This document shows positions 18,929 to 27,118 of a DNA stretch of 64,000 nucleotides, piece by piece (positions within the stretch are counted from its first letter, which is position 1; each line of letters begins with the position of its first letter). Position numbers and translations under genes: made by a program. The DNA is from Marivirga arenosa. Its GTDB lineage: Bacteria > Bacteroidota > Bacteroidia > Cytophagales > Cyclobacteriaceae. Where the stretch lies: contig NZ_CP129970.2 in NCBI RefSeq assembly GCF_030503895.2, positions 2,217,001 to 2,281,000 on the forward strand, given 5' to 3'. Under the pieces are notes generated by a model. It ran no database searches and was not told the DNA's origin. It saw only the letters and a program-made list of their open reading frames with translations.

Positions 18929-19866
18929 CTTACAAATTTGTTTATTATGATTGTCAACAAGGCACTTAATAAAAAGAATCCAAATAAGCTTTGTGCTGTC
19001 AGCCAAACCATTCCAAGTTCAGTTGTTGCTTGAAATTGTGAATCTACAAGCTTGGTTGTGGAATCTAAAGTGTAATAAAATGTAGAACTGAAATTAGGTA
19101 ATTCTGCATTAAATGATTCTATTTTTAAATCTTTTTGAACAAGTCCATAATTAACCCAATTGTGATAGTTGTTGTAGAAAAAGAAACTAAATCCTAATAA
19201 AAATACTATCAAAAAATTTGGGATTTTATATCCATAACCTGTGAAAAAATACAGTAGCATATTGGGTATGAACTTTTTTATAAAAGTCCAATTTGTAGTT
19301 CGTCTACTATCTTTTTCAGGGAATAATCTCTTTTGGATGTAATTTAAACCTTTCCACTTTCTAAAATGATAATCAGCTTGTTTTGTATGTTCAGGTTGTC
19401 CTTCGTCTTTTGAGTTGTCAAGAATTTCTTGAAAAAATGTAACACACATATTAGCGTTTTTGAGACAACCTCTAAAATCACGAATGTTTGGTATTATATT
19501 TCTAAAAGAATTTGGTTCTACATATGTTTTTTTAACGGCCACTTTAAACATATTTACGTACTTAAAGTTGCAATCATGAAATCTACATTCTTTTATTTTT
19601 GCGTGATTAAATTTACAATTATAGAATTTGCAATTTTGAAAGATGATGTCTTCTATTTCTGTTATTGCAAAACTGCAATTAGTAAAAGTTTTATTTTCTA
19701 TTTTATATTGTCTTTTGCTATTAGGTTTTAATTCTTTTGGCCAATAAACAAAATCTTTTACATCGTCAGAAACATCAAGAAGCTTATAAAATTCTTCCTG
19801 CGATTCAATTACTCTTTTAAATTGCTCGCTATCTAAATTCCAAAATTCTTTAATTTCTTTACTCAT
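18925..19866 (-). CDS. Pentapeptide-repeat protein with two C-terminal TM helices
   Basis: A 313-residue protein. After a helical N-terminus, residues about 60-115 form pentapeptide-type coils (CSFAI, CKFYN, CKFNH, CRFHD, CNFKY). Two hydrophobic helices follow near the C-terminus (LIVFLLGFSFFFYNNYH and TAQSLFGFFLLSALLTII). The spacing resembles two-TM channel modules that follow pentapeptide domains in some bacteria, but no GYG selectivity filter is present: that region reads DSTTKLVDSQFQATTELG. It is thus a membrane protein with a cytoplasmic solenoid. Its stop overlaps the start of the nucleotidyltransferase gene (ATGA), and two tandem palindromes lie 30-90 nt upstream of its ATG. Function is unknown; a toxin-like or defence role is conceivable. 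Confidence 0.65.
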   Translation of the reverse strand: MSKEIKEFWNLDSEQFKRVIESQEEFYKLLDVSDDVKDFVYWPKELKPNSKRQYKIENKTFTNCSFAITEIEDIIFQNCKFYNCKFNHAKIKECRFHDCNFKYVNMFKVAVKKTYVEPNSFRNIIPNIRDFRGCLKNANMCVTFFQEILDNSKDEGQPEHTKQADYHFRKWKGLNYIQKRLFPEKDSRRTTNWTFIKKFIPNMLLYFFTGYGYKIPNFLIVFLLGFSFFFYNNYHNWVNYGLVQKDLKIESFNAELPNFSSTFYYTLDSTTKLVDSQFQATTELGMVWLTAQSLFGFFLLSALLTIIINKFVR

Positions 19867-19896
19867 ATGCTTTTCTCAAATGACACACAACAACTG

Positions 19897-19924
19897 AATA
19901 TAGTCACCCCCTGGTGACTATATT
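19897..19924. promoter_or_regulatory. Perfect palindrome upstream of the pentapeptide/NTase pair (site 1)
   Basis: Twelve-base perfect arms, AATATAGTCACC and GGTGACTATATT, around CCCT. Together with site 2 it shares the core GTCACC-N4-GGTGA. The sites lie 30-90 nt before the start of the pentapeptide gene, so they are good operator candidates. Confidence 0.5.
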
Positions 19925-19925
19925 T

Positions 19926-19955
19926 ATATATCGTCACCACTAGGTGATGATATAT
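19926..19955. promoter_or_regulatory. Near-perfect palindrome (site 2)
   Basis: Thirteen-base arms ATATATCGTCACC and GGTGATGATATAT with one mismatch around ACTA, one base after site 1. The remainder of 19956-20176 is an AT-rich intergenic stretch upstream of the hydrolase fusion, with no recognised promoter. Confidence 0.5.
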
Positions 19956-20176
19956 CTATTTTGTCAGTAATCACCATTCAAAAAATAAAGCGGAGCATTA
20001 GGTTTTGGTTGTAGATGAACTGATGCGATAAATGTAATGAAAAAATGGAGTTTTTTGAAATTTGTACCATTTCAAATTCCCCAATCAAAGCGAACTTACC
20101 CATAAATAGGTATTGCATTCCTGCTTTAAAAGTGCGAATTTGTATATGGATTCAATTTCAACTAAAACCTTCCAAT

Positions 20177-23100
20177 ATGAGACCTATAGCACTTGATGTC
20201 CGTTCTTTCATGGCATCACCCATCGAAAAGAAGTTTATTTTATTACGATCAGAAAAAGCAGATAAAGACCTTAAATACCTTCAAAATTTTGCCATCCCTA
20301 AAATCCTGAACCGGAAAGACGCGGATAAAATGCCAGGTGTTTGGGGTACTTTGGGCTATGCCGATAATACTCCTGTCGATTGGGAAGGACAGCTGTTTTG
20401 TTCGAATGAAGGAAATGATAAATTTGAGGATAAATCTACCGTAGGGGAGGAGGTAAAGCTGATTAAGGAGATGTATCCTGAGTTGGATCTTCAAAATGAC
20501 GTCAAAGAAAAGGTGGTCAACCTTAGCGAGTTAGACATTCCTTATCCTGATATTTTTGCTTTAGAAGAAATTCCAAAGCTAAGATTAGATGCTTTTCTCG
20601 GCCCTGATCAGGGCGCTTTGGCCTTTTATCAGCACCAAAGAGAAAATAATGAAGCGGCAGAATTAGACTACATTTTACCGATAGCCACTACAGCTCATAA
20701 TACCAATGAGCGCGATCGCCTCACCTATATATTTAATGCGCTCCCCCATAAAGCCATTGAAGCCGTTCCCGGTATTCCGAATCGCTATCGTCTTTCCACC
20801 CAATACAAGCAGGAGGAATTCATTGTGAAAGTGTTGGTATTCAAAAGAGCCTACAGAAAGAATAAGGAAAAGGATTTACCCTCTAATAGTCAGGAAATAG
20901 TAGAATTGATTGAAGATGAATTGGCCAGCTATAAAACGGGCCTTTTTGTGAAGGATCATCAGCTATTGGTGATGAATGATAAGGGTAAATTCAGGAATGC
21001 AAACTTTGGTTCTATAAAGGAAAGTAAGAAGACCTTATTACTCTTACATGGAACCTTCGCCAGTACAAAAGGCTCCTTCGGTGAGGTTTATGATTGGCTA
21101 CATGATTTCTTAAAGGAGGGAAATTATGAGCAAGTGATTGCCTTTGATCATCCTACCTTTTTCTGGGATGCCGAAGGCAATATCAAGAAGATGTTTAGCA
21201 TGCTCAACGATTTGGATATTCAGGCCTTTGATCAGGAAGTGGATGTAATAGGAACTAGTCAGGGAGGATTGTTAGCGCAATTTCTAGCCAATTACGGGCA
21301 AGACAGCATTCGAGTCGGCAAAGTTGCGTTGGTAGCTTCTGGAAATGGGGTAGGGTATCTCACTTTTGCAGAAGGCATGGCTTTTGGCTTTAAAATGTTG
21401 AAAAAGGTAATGCGAAAGATTGGAATTGGAGCGCCTGTTGTGTTTATCTCTGCCTTATTGCAACATTCTTTCGAATGGGTGATTAAGCAGCCCGGAATGG
21501 AAGTGATGAAACCTGGAAGTGAAGCCTTAAATAAAATCATTTACAATACACCTATTCGGGAATCAACTCGCTATCTGCCTGTAGCTGGAAATTATGAAAA
21601 TAACGGATGGGGGGCTAGAAAGCTAGAGTTAGGAATTGATAAGATCTTATCGGAACATAATGATTGGGTGATCAGCACCAAAAATCAATTCAGTTTACCG
21701 AGTCAATACGTTGCCATTGAGGGCTATAATCCCGCTAAATACAAAAAGTATATGATTGATGATGCCTTACATGGCAGGTTAATTGAAAAGCAGGATTGTA
21801 AGGATAAAATTGAAAGCTTTTTCTTTACCGAAGAAGCTGAAAAAGTAGATTATAACAAACTAAAATCCATAGATCATTTTGATGCCCATTGTCATTTATT
21901 TGGCCGAAATGTGATCACGGGTAGGCTTATATTAATGCTGTTAGGCGATATAGTGGAGTATCTTGATCAGGATAATCCTGATGAGCAGCGTGAACCTATT
22001 AGCACCCGGGAAGGAGAGGGAAGTGAACATGGAATTGGCAGGGTAATTCGTAATGTATTTAATTATTTCTTATTCAATAAAGGTGCTCGCCAAATGTTAG
22101 ATGATTTGGAAGAAGACTATTGGGAAACTAGAGCGCATCAGCCAAAAACCTTTCGATATATTCCCCTCATGTTCGATTTAGAAATGACTTTCAGGAATGA
22201 TTATGATGCGGATAATGCAGCCTCCGTAATTGCAGAAAAAATGCAAGAGTTTAAAGTGAAGCATGCTGAATTTTTAGATCAAATGGATAGTCTGGTTCAA
22301 CGCTTTGAGGAGAATGGTGAGTTTATCTTTAGCGATGAAAAGGTGCCGAATGAAGATTCAGTAAGAATACTGAAATATGCCAAAAAGATTATAAAAGGCT
22401 TGAACCTTGTGAACGCTTCGGTTTTAGAGGACGCAAAGAATTCCTATAAAACCCAAAAGCAGGAATTAGAGCAATTAAAGACGCTCTACGGAAATGATAT
22501 CTTTCCATTCCTAGCTGTTGACCCTCGTAGAGAAGGCATGGCTCAGGAAGTAGAAGAGAATATTGGGAAGGATAAAGTTTTTCATGGGGTAAAGCTCTAC
22601 ACGCCAAACGGGTATTCGCCCACCGATTTAAATCTATTTGATCCCGAAAAGGCTTTCGTGCATGGCACCAGTTTGTACAAATGGTGCGAAGAAAACCAGA
22701 TTCCCATTATGGCGCATTGCTCCGATTCTGGCTTTGCTACTTTTACAGATCGTATTCAAATTTATGGCGATCTGTGCACCCAAGAGGAGGACACTAGCGA
22801 CAATGACTATACCTATAAATTAGTTTTTAAAGATAAAGCCTATCATGATTTTGAATACAACCTATTGCAAGGAGGTTTTGATAAGTCAATTAAAGAAAGA
22901 GCCCATCGCTTAAATCATCCTACTTTATGGCGTAAGGTTTTAGAAAAGTATCCTGATCTGAAAATATGCTTAGCTCATTTTGGTGGAGGCAGCCACGAAT
23001 GGCAAGAAGAAATCAAACGTCTGATTCTGGATTTTGACAATGTATATACAGATTTATCCTGTCAAACTAAGCCTGAGATGCTTCAAACTATAGCAGAACG

Positions 23101-23290
23101 CTATTTTAAAACGGATACTGCTGATAATCAAAAAATCAGAAGTAGAATTATGTACGGCAGTGATTACTTTTTAAATATGCTTCAGGGCATAGCGTTTAAA
23201 AACTATTACGGTAATTTCCAGAAAGCTTTTAGCGAGCAACATATGGAGTATATGTCGGTGAAAGTAGTAAAAGAATATCTTGGGGTATAG
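20177..23290 (+). CDS. Fusion protein: alpha/beta-hydrolase plus amidohydrolase-type TIM barrel
   Basis: About 1037 residues joining two hydrolases. Residues about 265-500 are an alpha/beta-hydrolase: LLLLHGTFASTKGSFGEVYD (oxyanion region), then VDVIGTSQGGLLAQFLANYG with nucleophile Ser361. Residues about 565-1035 are a metal-dependent amidohydrolase-2-like barrel: FDAHCHLFGR (His571, His573), IMAHCSDSG (His847), CLAHFGGGSHEW (His934) and MYGSDYFLNM (Asp996). The first 250 residues have no recognised motif. The frame is open from 20045, but the ATG at 20177 (MRPIALDVRSFMASPIEKK) is preferred because the 44 extra residues look non-coding. No signal peptide is present, so it is cytoplasmic. The substrate is unknown; the two active sites could act in sequence on an ester- and amide-containing compound. 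Confidence 0.72.
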   Translation: MRPIALDVRSFMASPIEKKFILLRSEKADKDLKYLQNFAIPKILNRKDADKMPGVWGTLGYADNTPVDWEGQLFCSNEGNDKFEDKSTVGEEVKLIKEMYPELDLQNDVKEKVVNLSELDIPYPDIFALEEIPKLRLDAFLGPDQGALAFYQHQRENNEAAELDYILPIATTAHNTNERDRLTYIFNALPHKAIEAVPGIPNRYRLSTQYKQEEFIVKVLVFKRAYRKNKEKDLPSNSQEIVELIEDELASYKTGLFVKDHQLLVMNDKGKFRNANFGSIKESKKTLLLLHGTFASTKGSFGEVYDWLHDFLKEGNYEQVIAFDHPTFFWDAEGNIKKMFSMLNDLDIQAFDQEVDVIGTSQGGLLAQFLANYGQDSIRVGKVALVASGNGVGYLTFAEGMAFGFKMLKKVMRKIGIGAPVVFISALLQHSFEWVIKQPGMEVMKPGSEALNKIIYNTPIRESTRYLPVAGNYENNGWGARKLELGIDKILSEHNDWVISTKNQFSLPSQYVAIEGYNPAKYKKYMIDDALHGRLIEKQDCKDKIESFFFTEEAEKVDYNKLKSIDHFDAHCHLFGRNVITGRLILMLLGDIVEYLDQDNPDEQREPISTREGEGSEHGIGRVIRNVFNYFLFNKGARQMLDDLEEDYWETRAHQPKTFRYIPLMFDLEMTFRNDYDADNAASVIAEKMQEFKVKHAEFLDQMDSLVQRFEENGEFIFSDEKVPNEDSVRILKYAKKIIKGLNLVNASVLEDAKNSYKTQKQELEQLKTLYGNDIFPFLAVDPRREGMAQEVEENIGKDKVFHGVKLYTPNGYSPTDLNLFDPEKAFVHGTSLYKWCEENQIPIMAHCSDSGFATFTDRIQIYGDLCTQEEDTSDNDYTYKLVFKDKAYHDFEYNLLQGGFDKSIKERAHRLNHPTLWRKVLEKYPDLKICLAHFGGGSHEWQEEIKRLILDFDNVYTDLSCQTKPEMLQTIAERYFKTDTADNQKIRSRIMYGSDYFLNMLQGIAFKNYYGNFQKAFSEQHMEYMSVKVVKEYLGV

Positions 23291-23385
23291 TTTTCATCTT
23301 CTATGTGTTGAAAACTAATGCATGCAACAAAGGCCATAGTGTGAGATAAGACCCTTATTGTGGCATCGAAGATTTAGAAATTATT

Positions 23386-23709
23386 TTAAGCTACTTTTAC
23401 GCCCGATTTATGAAGTTTCAAACTGGTATTGTCAATTGAATCATTCAAATTATTGATATTTTTAAAGCCTTTCATGGATAAGTATTGTGCAGTAACCGCA
23501 CTTCTGCCTCCTACTCGGCAGTGAACAAAATACTCTTTCTCAGGATCAAGTGTAGAGATGGCTTCACTTATGTTGGGTGCATTAAATGCATTCTCTAAGT
23601 GACCGCTTGCAAATTCTGATGGAGTTCTAACATCTAAAATTATTGCTTCAGGATTTTCTTTGATTCCTTGATCAAATTCCTGAATAGTTAAATTTTTATA
23701 ATTAGGCAT
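23386..23709 (-). CDS. Single-domain rhodanese-like sulfurtransferase
   Basis: A 107-residue rhodanese domain with the conserved ILDVRTPSEFASGHLENAFN segment and the active-site loop HCRVGGRS (Cys64). Single-domain rhodaneses move sulfane sulfur through a cysteine persulfide in the cytoplasm. It has no signal peptide and no fused partner. It is transcribed convergently with the hydrolase fusion gene. A palindrome resembling the one upstream of the cbb3 operon lies 118 nt before its start. Confidence 0.88.
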   Translation of the reverse strand: MPNYKNLTIQEFDQGIKENPEAIILDVRTPSEFASGHLENAFNAPNISEAISTLDPEKEYFVHCRVGGRSAVTAQYLSMKGFKNINNLNDSIDNTSLKLHKSGVKVA

Positions 23710-23826
23710 AACTTTAATGTATATAGTTTGTAATTTCTGTACACAAGTAAATATATGAAATAATTAATTAAAAAATCATAACGGCTTGATTATTATGTGA
23801 ATAAAATAATAATAAATGTTGCTAAA

Positions 23827-23842
23827 CATGACAAATATCATT
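23827..23842. promoter_or_regulatory. Palindrome related to the cbb3-operon operator
   Basis: CATGACAAATATCATT matches 14 of 16 bases of the site upstream of ccoI (CATGACAAATGTCATG on that strand). It lies between the divergent rhodanese and sodium-solute symporter genes. No well-placed -7 box was found at the expected distance on either side, so its target is unclear. Confidence 0.35.
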
Positions 23843-23993
23843 CTTTTAGGCTAAGTAAAATTGTCGGTTAGCTTTCAAGAAAGTTCACTCATCCATATAA
23901 AATCCTCATTAAAATAAGTTCATTTTACTAGCCAACTTATTTTTTGTAGTTTAAAGATTAACTGTTCTTTAAATCAATCAATAAGCTTAAGAT

Positions 23994-25595
23994 ATGCACA
24001 TTATAGATATTTCAATATTCGTCATATATATGCTGGCTATGCTGGCGGTAGGCTATTATTTTTTGCGATCCAATACGGGTATGGATGACTATTATGTGGG
24101 CGGAAGAAAAATGAGCAGTTGGCATATTGGATTAAGTGTAGTGGCAACCGATGTTGGTGGAGGCTTTTCTATTGGATTGGGTGGTTTAGGATTTACGATT
24201 GGAATATCCGGTTCATGGATGTTATTCACCGGTTTAATAGGAGCATGGTTAGCGGCTGTTTTTCTTATCCCGAAAGTAAGAGGGAATAAAGCTTTTGAAA
24301 AGTTTCATACCATGCCGCAGTTATTTGCCTATTTTTTTGATAAGAAGACAGCCATAGCTGCCGCATTAATTTCTGCAGTAGGATATTTAGGCTTTACTAG
24401 TTCTCAAATATTGGCAGGAGCAAAATTGGCTTCAGGTACATTTCCTGAAATCGGTTTAAACCAGGCTTTGATCATTATGGGCGTTATCGCAGTGGTTTAT
24501 ACGGTGATGGGAGGAATTAAAGCGGTGATCTATACTGACACTGTTCAATGGATTATTTTACTGGGAGGCTTAATTTTAATAGGTATACCCTTATCCTATT
24601 ATTCAGTGGGCGGGTGGTCAGAAATAAAAAAAACGCTTGATCCTGAGATGCTTTCCTTAACTAATTTAAACTGGCAGGATATAGTGTATTGGGTAGTTAC
24701 CATCATCCCCATTTGGTTTGTGGGTATGACTCTCTATCAAAGAATTTATGCGAGTAAGGATGTGAAAACAGCTAAAAAAGCATGGTTTATTGCGGGCTTA
24801 TTTGAGTGGCCGGTGATGGCTTTTATGGGCGTTGCATTAGGATTATTAGCTCGAGTAGCAGCCGATCAGGGGATGTTCTCAGCTTTAGGTCCTGATAATA
24901 TTGCTCAGGCCGATCCTGAAAAAGGTTTACCTATGATGCTGGCAACCGTATTGCCGGTAGGATTATTAGGAATTATGATGTCAGCTTATTTTTCAGCTAT
25001 TCTTTCTACTGCGGATAGTTGTTTAATGGCTTCCTCTGGAAACTTTGTTTCTGATTTCATTAAGCAGTTTACCAACAAATTTAACACTGATAAAAAGGAG
25101 TTAAGATTATCACAAGTGGTTACCTTGATAGTGGGTGCCTTAGCTTTATTGCTCGCCAGTGCCATGGAAAATGTTTTGAGTTTAATGCTCTATAGCTATG
25201 CTTTTATGGTATCGGGCTTATTCGTTCCTATTTTGGGAGGATTATTTTGGAAAAAAAGTAATAATAATGCTGCCTTTACTTCTATGCTTACCGGTGGGTT
25301 TATAACTGCTGTTCTTCAAGCCAATAAAATCACCTTTGGTACTGCAACTAAAATGGATGAAATACGAACATTTATAGAGAGAGCATCCAATTATGTTAGT
25401 TTTGGTAATCTGAATATGGCAGAGATGACTCCTGGTCAGTTAGTGAAGGTGGTGAATAAAATGCAAATAATTGAGCTGCCATTTAGTGATTTTCTATTCA
25501 AATTGCCGCTCGGTTTAGACCCTAACGTATTTGGTATCTTTTTTTCAGCAATAATTTTTGTATCTTTCTCTCTAATATACCCAAAAACTAAATAA
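23994..25595 (+). CDS. Sodium:solute symporter family transporter
   Basis: SSS-family (LeuT-fold) secondary transporter of 533 residues with about 13 hydrophobic helices. Diagnostic features are YYVGGRKMSSWHIGLSVVAT near the first helices, QILAGAKLASG, the YTVMGGIKAVIYTDTVQW region and STADSCLMASSGN near helix 8, which contributes to sodium binding. It imports a solute with Na+; the substrate is not readable from sequence. It opens a five-gene plus-strand cluster (5 nt to the GNAT gene, 2 nt further to the racemase), so an amino acid, N-acyl amino acid or small peptide is likely (inference). Confidence 0.9.
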   Translation: MHIIDISIFVIYMLAMLAVGYYFLRSNTGMDDYYVGGRKMSSWHIGLSVVATDVGGGFSIGLGGLGFTIGISGSWMLFTGLIGAWLAAVFLIPKVRGNKAFEKFHTMPQLFAYFFDKKTAIAAALISAVGYLGFTSSQILAGAKLASGTFPEIGLNQALIIMGVIAVVYTVMGGIKAVIYTDTVQWIILLGGLILIGIPLSYYSVGGWSEIKKTLDPEMLSLTNLNWQDIVYWVVTIIPIWFVGMTLYQRIYASKDVKTAKKAWFIAGLFEWPVMAFMGVALGLLARVAADQGMFSALGPDNIAQADPEKGLPMMLATVLPVGLLGIMMSAYFSAILSTADSCLMASSGNFVSDFIKQFTNKFNTDKKELRLSQVVTLIVGALALLLASAMENVLSLMLYSYAFMVSGLFVPILGGLFWKKSNNNAAFTSMLTGGFITAVLQANKITFGTATKMDEIRTFIERASNYVSFGNLNMAEMTPGQLVKVVNKMQIIELPFSDFLFKLPLGLDPNVFGIFFSAIIFVSFSLIYPKTK

Positions 25596-25599
25596 ATAC

Positions 25600-26037
25600 A
25601 TGGAATATCAAACTTTAACTTCGATAGACTCAGCAACTACTTTACAAAAAAATGAGATAGCAGATTTTCTCTATACTCATCTAGATGAATTCGGTGATCC
25701 TAAAGACGACATCATGAAATGCTTGGATTACGCGCTTAGTTCATTTGGTCATCAGGGTGGATTTGTAGTTTTAGCCAGAGAAAATGGAAGTATAAAAGGT
25801 GCCGTTGTGGTGAATCAAACCGGTATGTCGGGTTATATTCCTGAAAACATATTAGTATATATAGCCGTTCATTCTGATCAGAGGGGTAAAGGTGTTGGAA
25901 AGGAATTAATGAAAAAAGCAATTAATACAGCTAAAGGAGATATCGCCCTTCATGTTGAACCCAATAATCCTGCAAAATTCCTTTATGAAAAATTAGGCTT
26001 CACCAATAAATATTTGGAGATGAGGTTAAAGAACTAA
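25600..26037 (+). CDS. GNAT-family N-acetyltransferase
   Basis: A 145-residue single-domain acetyltransferase. The acetyl-CoA binding motif A is VHSDQRGKGVGKELMKKAI (the Q/RxxGxG/A signature), followed by ALHVEPNNPAKFLYEKLGF, the usual motif B end. The acceptor is unknown. It begins five bases after the transporter gene and ends two bases before the racemase gene, so it acts in the same pathway. Acetylation of an amino acid or its product would fit with the amidohydrolase further down, which could reverse it. Confidence 0.88.
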   Translation: MEYQTLTSIDSATTLQKNEIADFLYTHLDEFGDPKDDIMKCLDYALSSFGHQGGFVVLARENGSIKGAVVVNQTGMSGYIPENILVYIAVHSDQRGKGVGKELMKKAINTAKGDIALHVEPNNPAKFLYEKLGFTNKYLEMRLKN

Positions 26038-26039
26038 AA

Positions 26040-27110
26040 ATGGCATTTTTAAAACTATACAGAAATAAACTAAAACATAATTTTGAATTCCTACATAAGC
26101 TATTTACTGACAATAATCTAGACTGGGGAGCGGTAACCAAGCTTTTTTGTGGTAACGAGCTTTATTTAAAAGAAGTAATCAACCTTGGATTTAAAGAAAT
26201 ACATGATTCCAGAATTGCGAATCTTAAAAAGGTAAAGGAAATAGATTCAAACGTTAAAACTTGCTACATAAAGCCTCCTGCAAAAAGAAGCATATCAGAT
26301 ATTGTAAAATATGCTGACATGAGTATGAATACCGAGTATTATACACTCAAATTATTGTCAGATGAAGCAGTTAGGCAAAATAAAACACATAAGGTAATCA
26401 TTATGGTTGAAACCGGTGACCTCAGAGAAGGGGTTATGGGGGATCATTTGATTGATTTTTATGCTAAGGTTTTTGAGTTACCTAATATTCAGATTGAAGG
26501 GATAGGTACCAATTTGAACTGCCTACATGGTGTAATGCCTTCACAAGATAAATTGATTCAACTTAGTTTGTACAAACAGATAATTGAATTAAAATTCAAT
26601 AGAAAATTACCTTTAGTTTCTGGTGGTACATCGGTTACCATTCCACTCATAATGAATAAGCAAATACCCGCTGGTATCAATCATTTTAGAATAGGTGAAA
26701 CCCTATATTTCGGGGCAAACTTATTTGAAGAAACTACTATTGAGGGTATGCATGATGACTGCTTAGAGCTTTTCACTGAAATAATCGAAATAACTGAAAA
26801 ACCGAAAGTGCCAATGGGCGAAATGGCGGCTAATCCTCAAGGAGAAGTAACGGAAATTGATGAGTCCTTATATGGCGAAACCAGTTACAGAGCCATATTG
26901 GATATTGGGGTATTGGATATTGATCCAAAATATTTAATACTTGATGATTACGACTTTGAAATTGTTGGCTCAAGTTCTGATATGATTGTTATTGATTTAG
27001 GGGATAATAAGGAAAAAAGAAAAGTGGGAGATTTAATAAATTTCAAGCTAAAGTATATGGGAGCTTTAGGTATCCTCAATTCAAATTATATTGAAAAAAC
27101 TGTAGAATAG
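26040..27110 (+). CDS. PLP-dependent alanine/ornithine racemase-family protein
   Basis: A 356-residue fold-type III PLP enzyme of the YhfX/ornithine-racemase branch rather than a classical Alr. The PLP lysine is expected at Lys34 in AVTKLFCGN. Later landmarks are MVETGDLREGVMGDHL, GTNLNCLHGVMPS and LVSGGTSVTIPLI, then the HFRIGETLYFGANL segment. Members interconvert L- and D-amino acids such as ornithine. It is tightly packed in the cluster (2 nt after the GNAT gene, 8 nt before the M20 amidohydrolase), and a classical alanine racemase lies two genes on, so it likely acts on a different amino acid. Confidence 0.85.
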   Translation: MAFLKLYRNKLKHNFEFLHKLFTDNNLDWGAVTKLFCGNELYLKEVINLGFKEIHDSRIANLKKVKEIDSNVKTCYIKPPAKRSISDIVKYADMSMNTEYYTLKLLSDEAVRQNKTHKVIIMVETGDLREGVMGDHLIDFYAKVFELPNIQIEGIGTNLNCLHGVMPSQDKLIQLSLYKQIIELKFNRKLPLVSGGTSVTIPLIMNKQIPAGINHFRIGETLYFGANLFEETTIEGMHDDCLELFTEIIEITEKPKVPMGEMAANPQGEVTEIDESLYGETSYRAILDIGVLDIDPKYLILDDYDFEIVGSSSDMIVIDLGDNKEKRKVGDLINFKLKYMGALGILNSNYIEKTVE

Positions 27111-27118
27111 GTAAACCT

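Noticed and set aside
20045-20176. N-terminal extension of the hydrolase fusion
   Set aside because: The 44 extra residues look like translated intergenic sequence; the ATG at 20177 is more likely.
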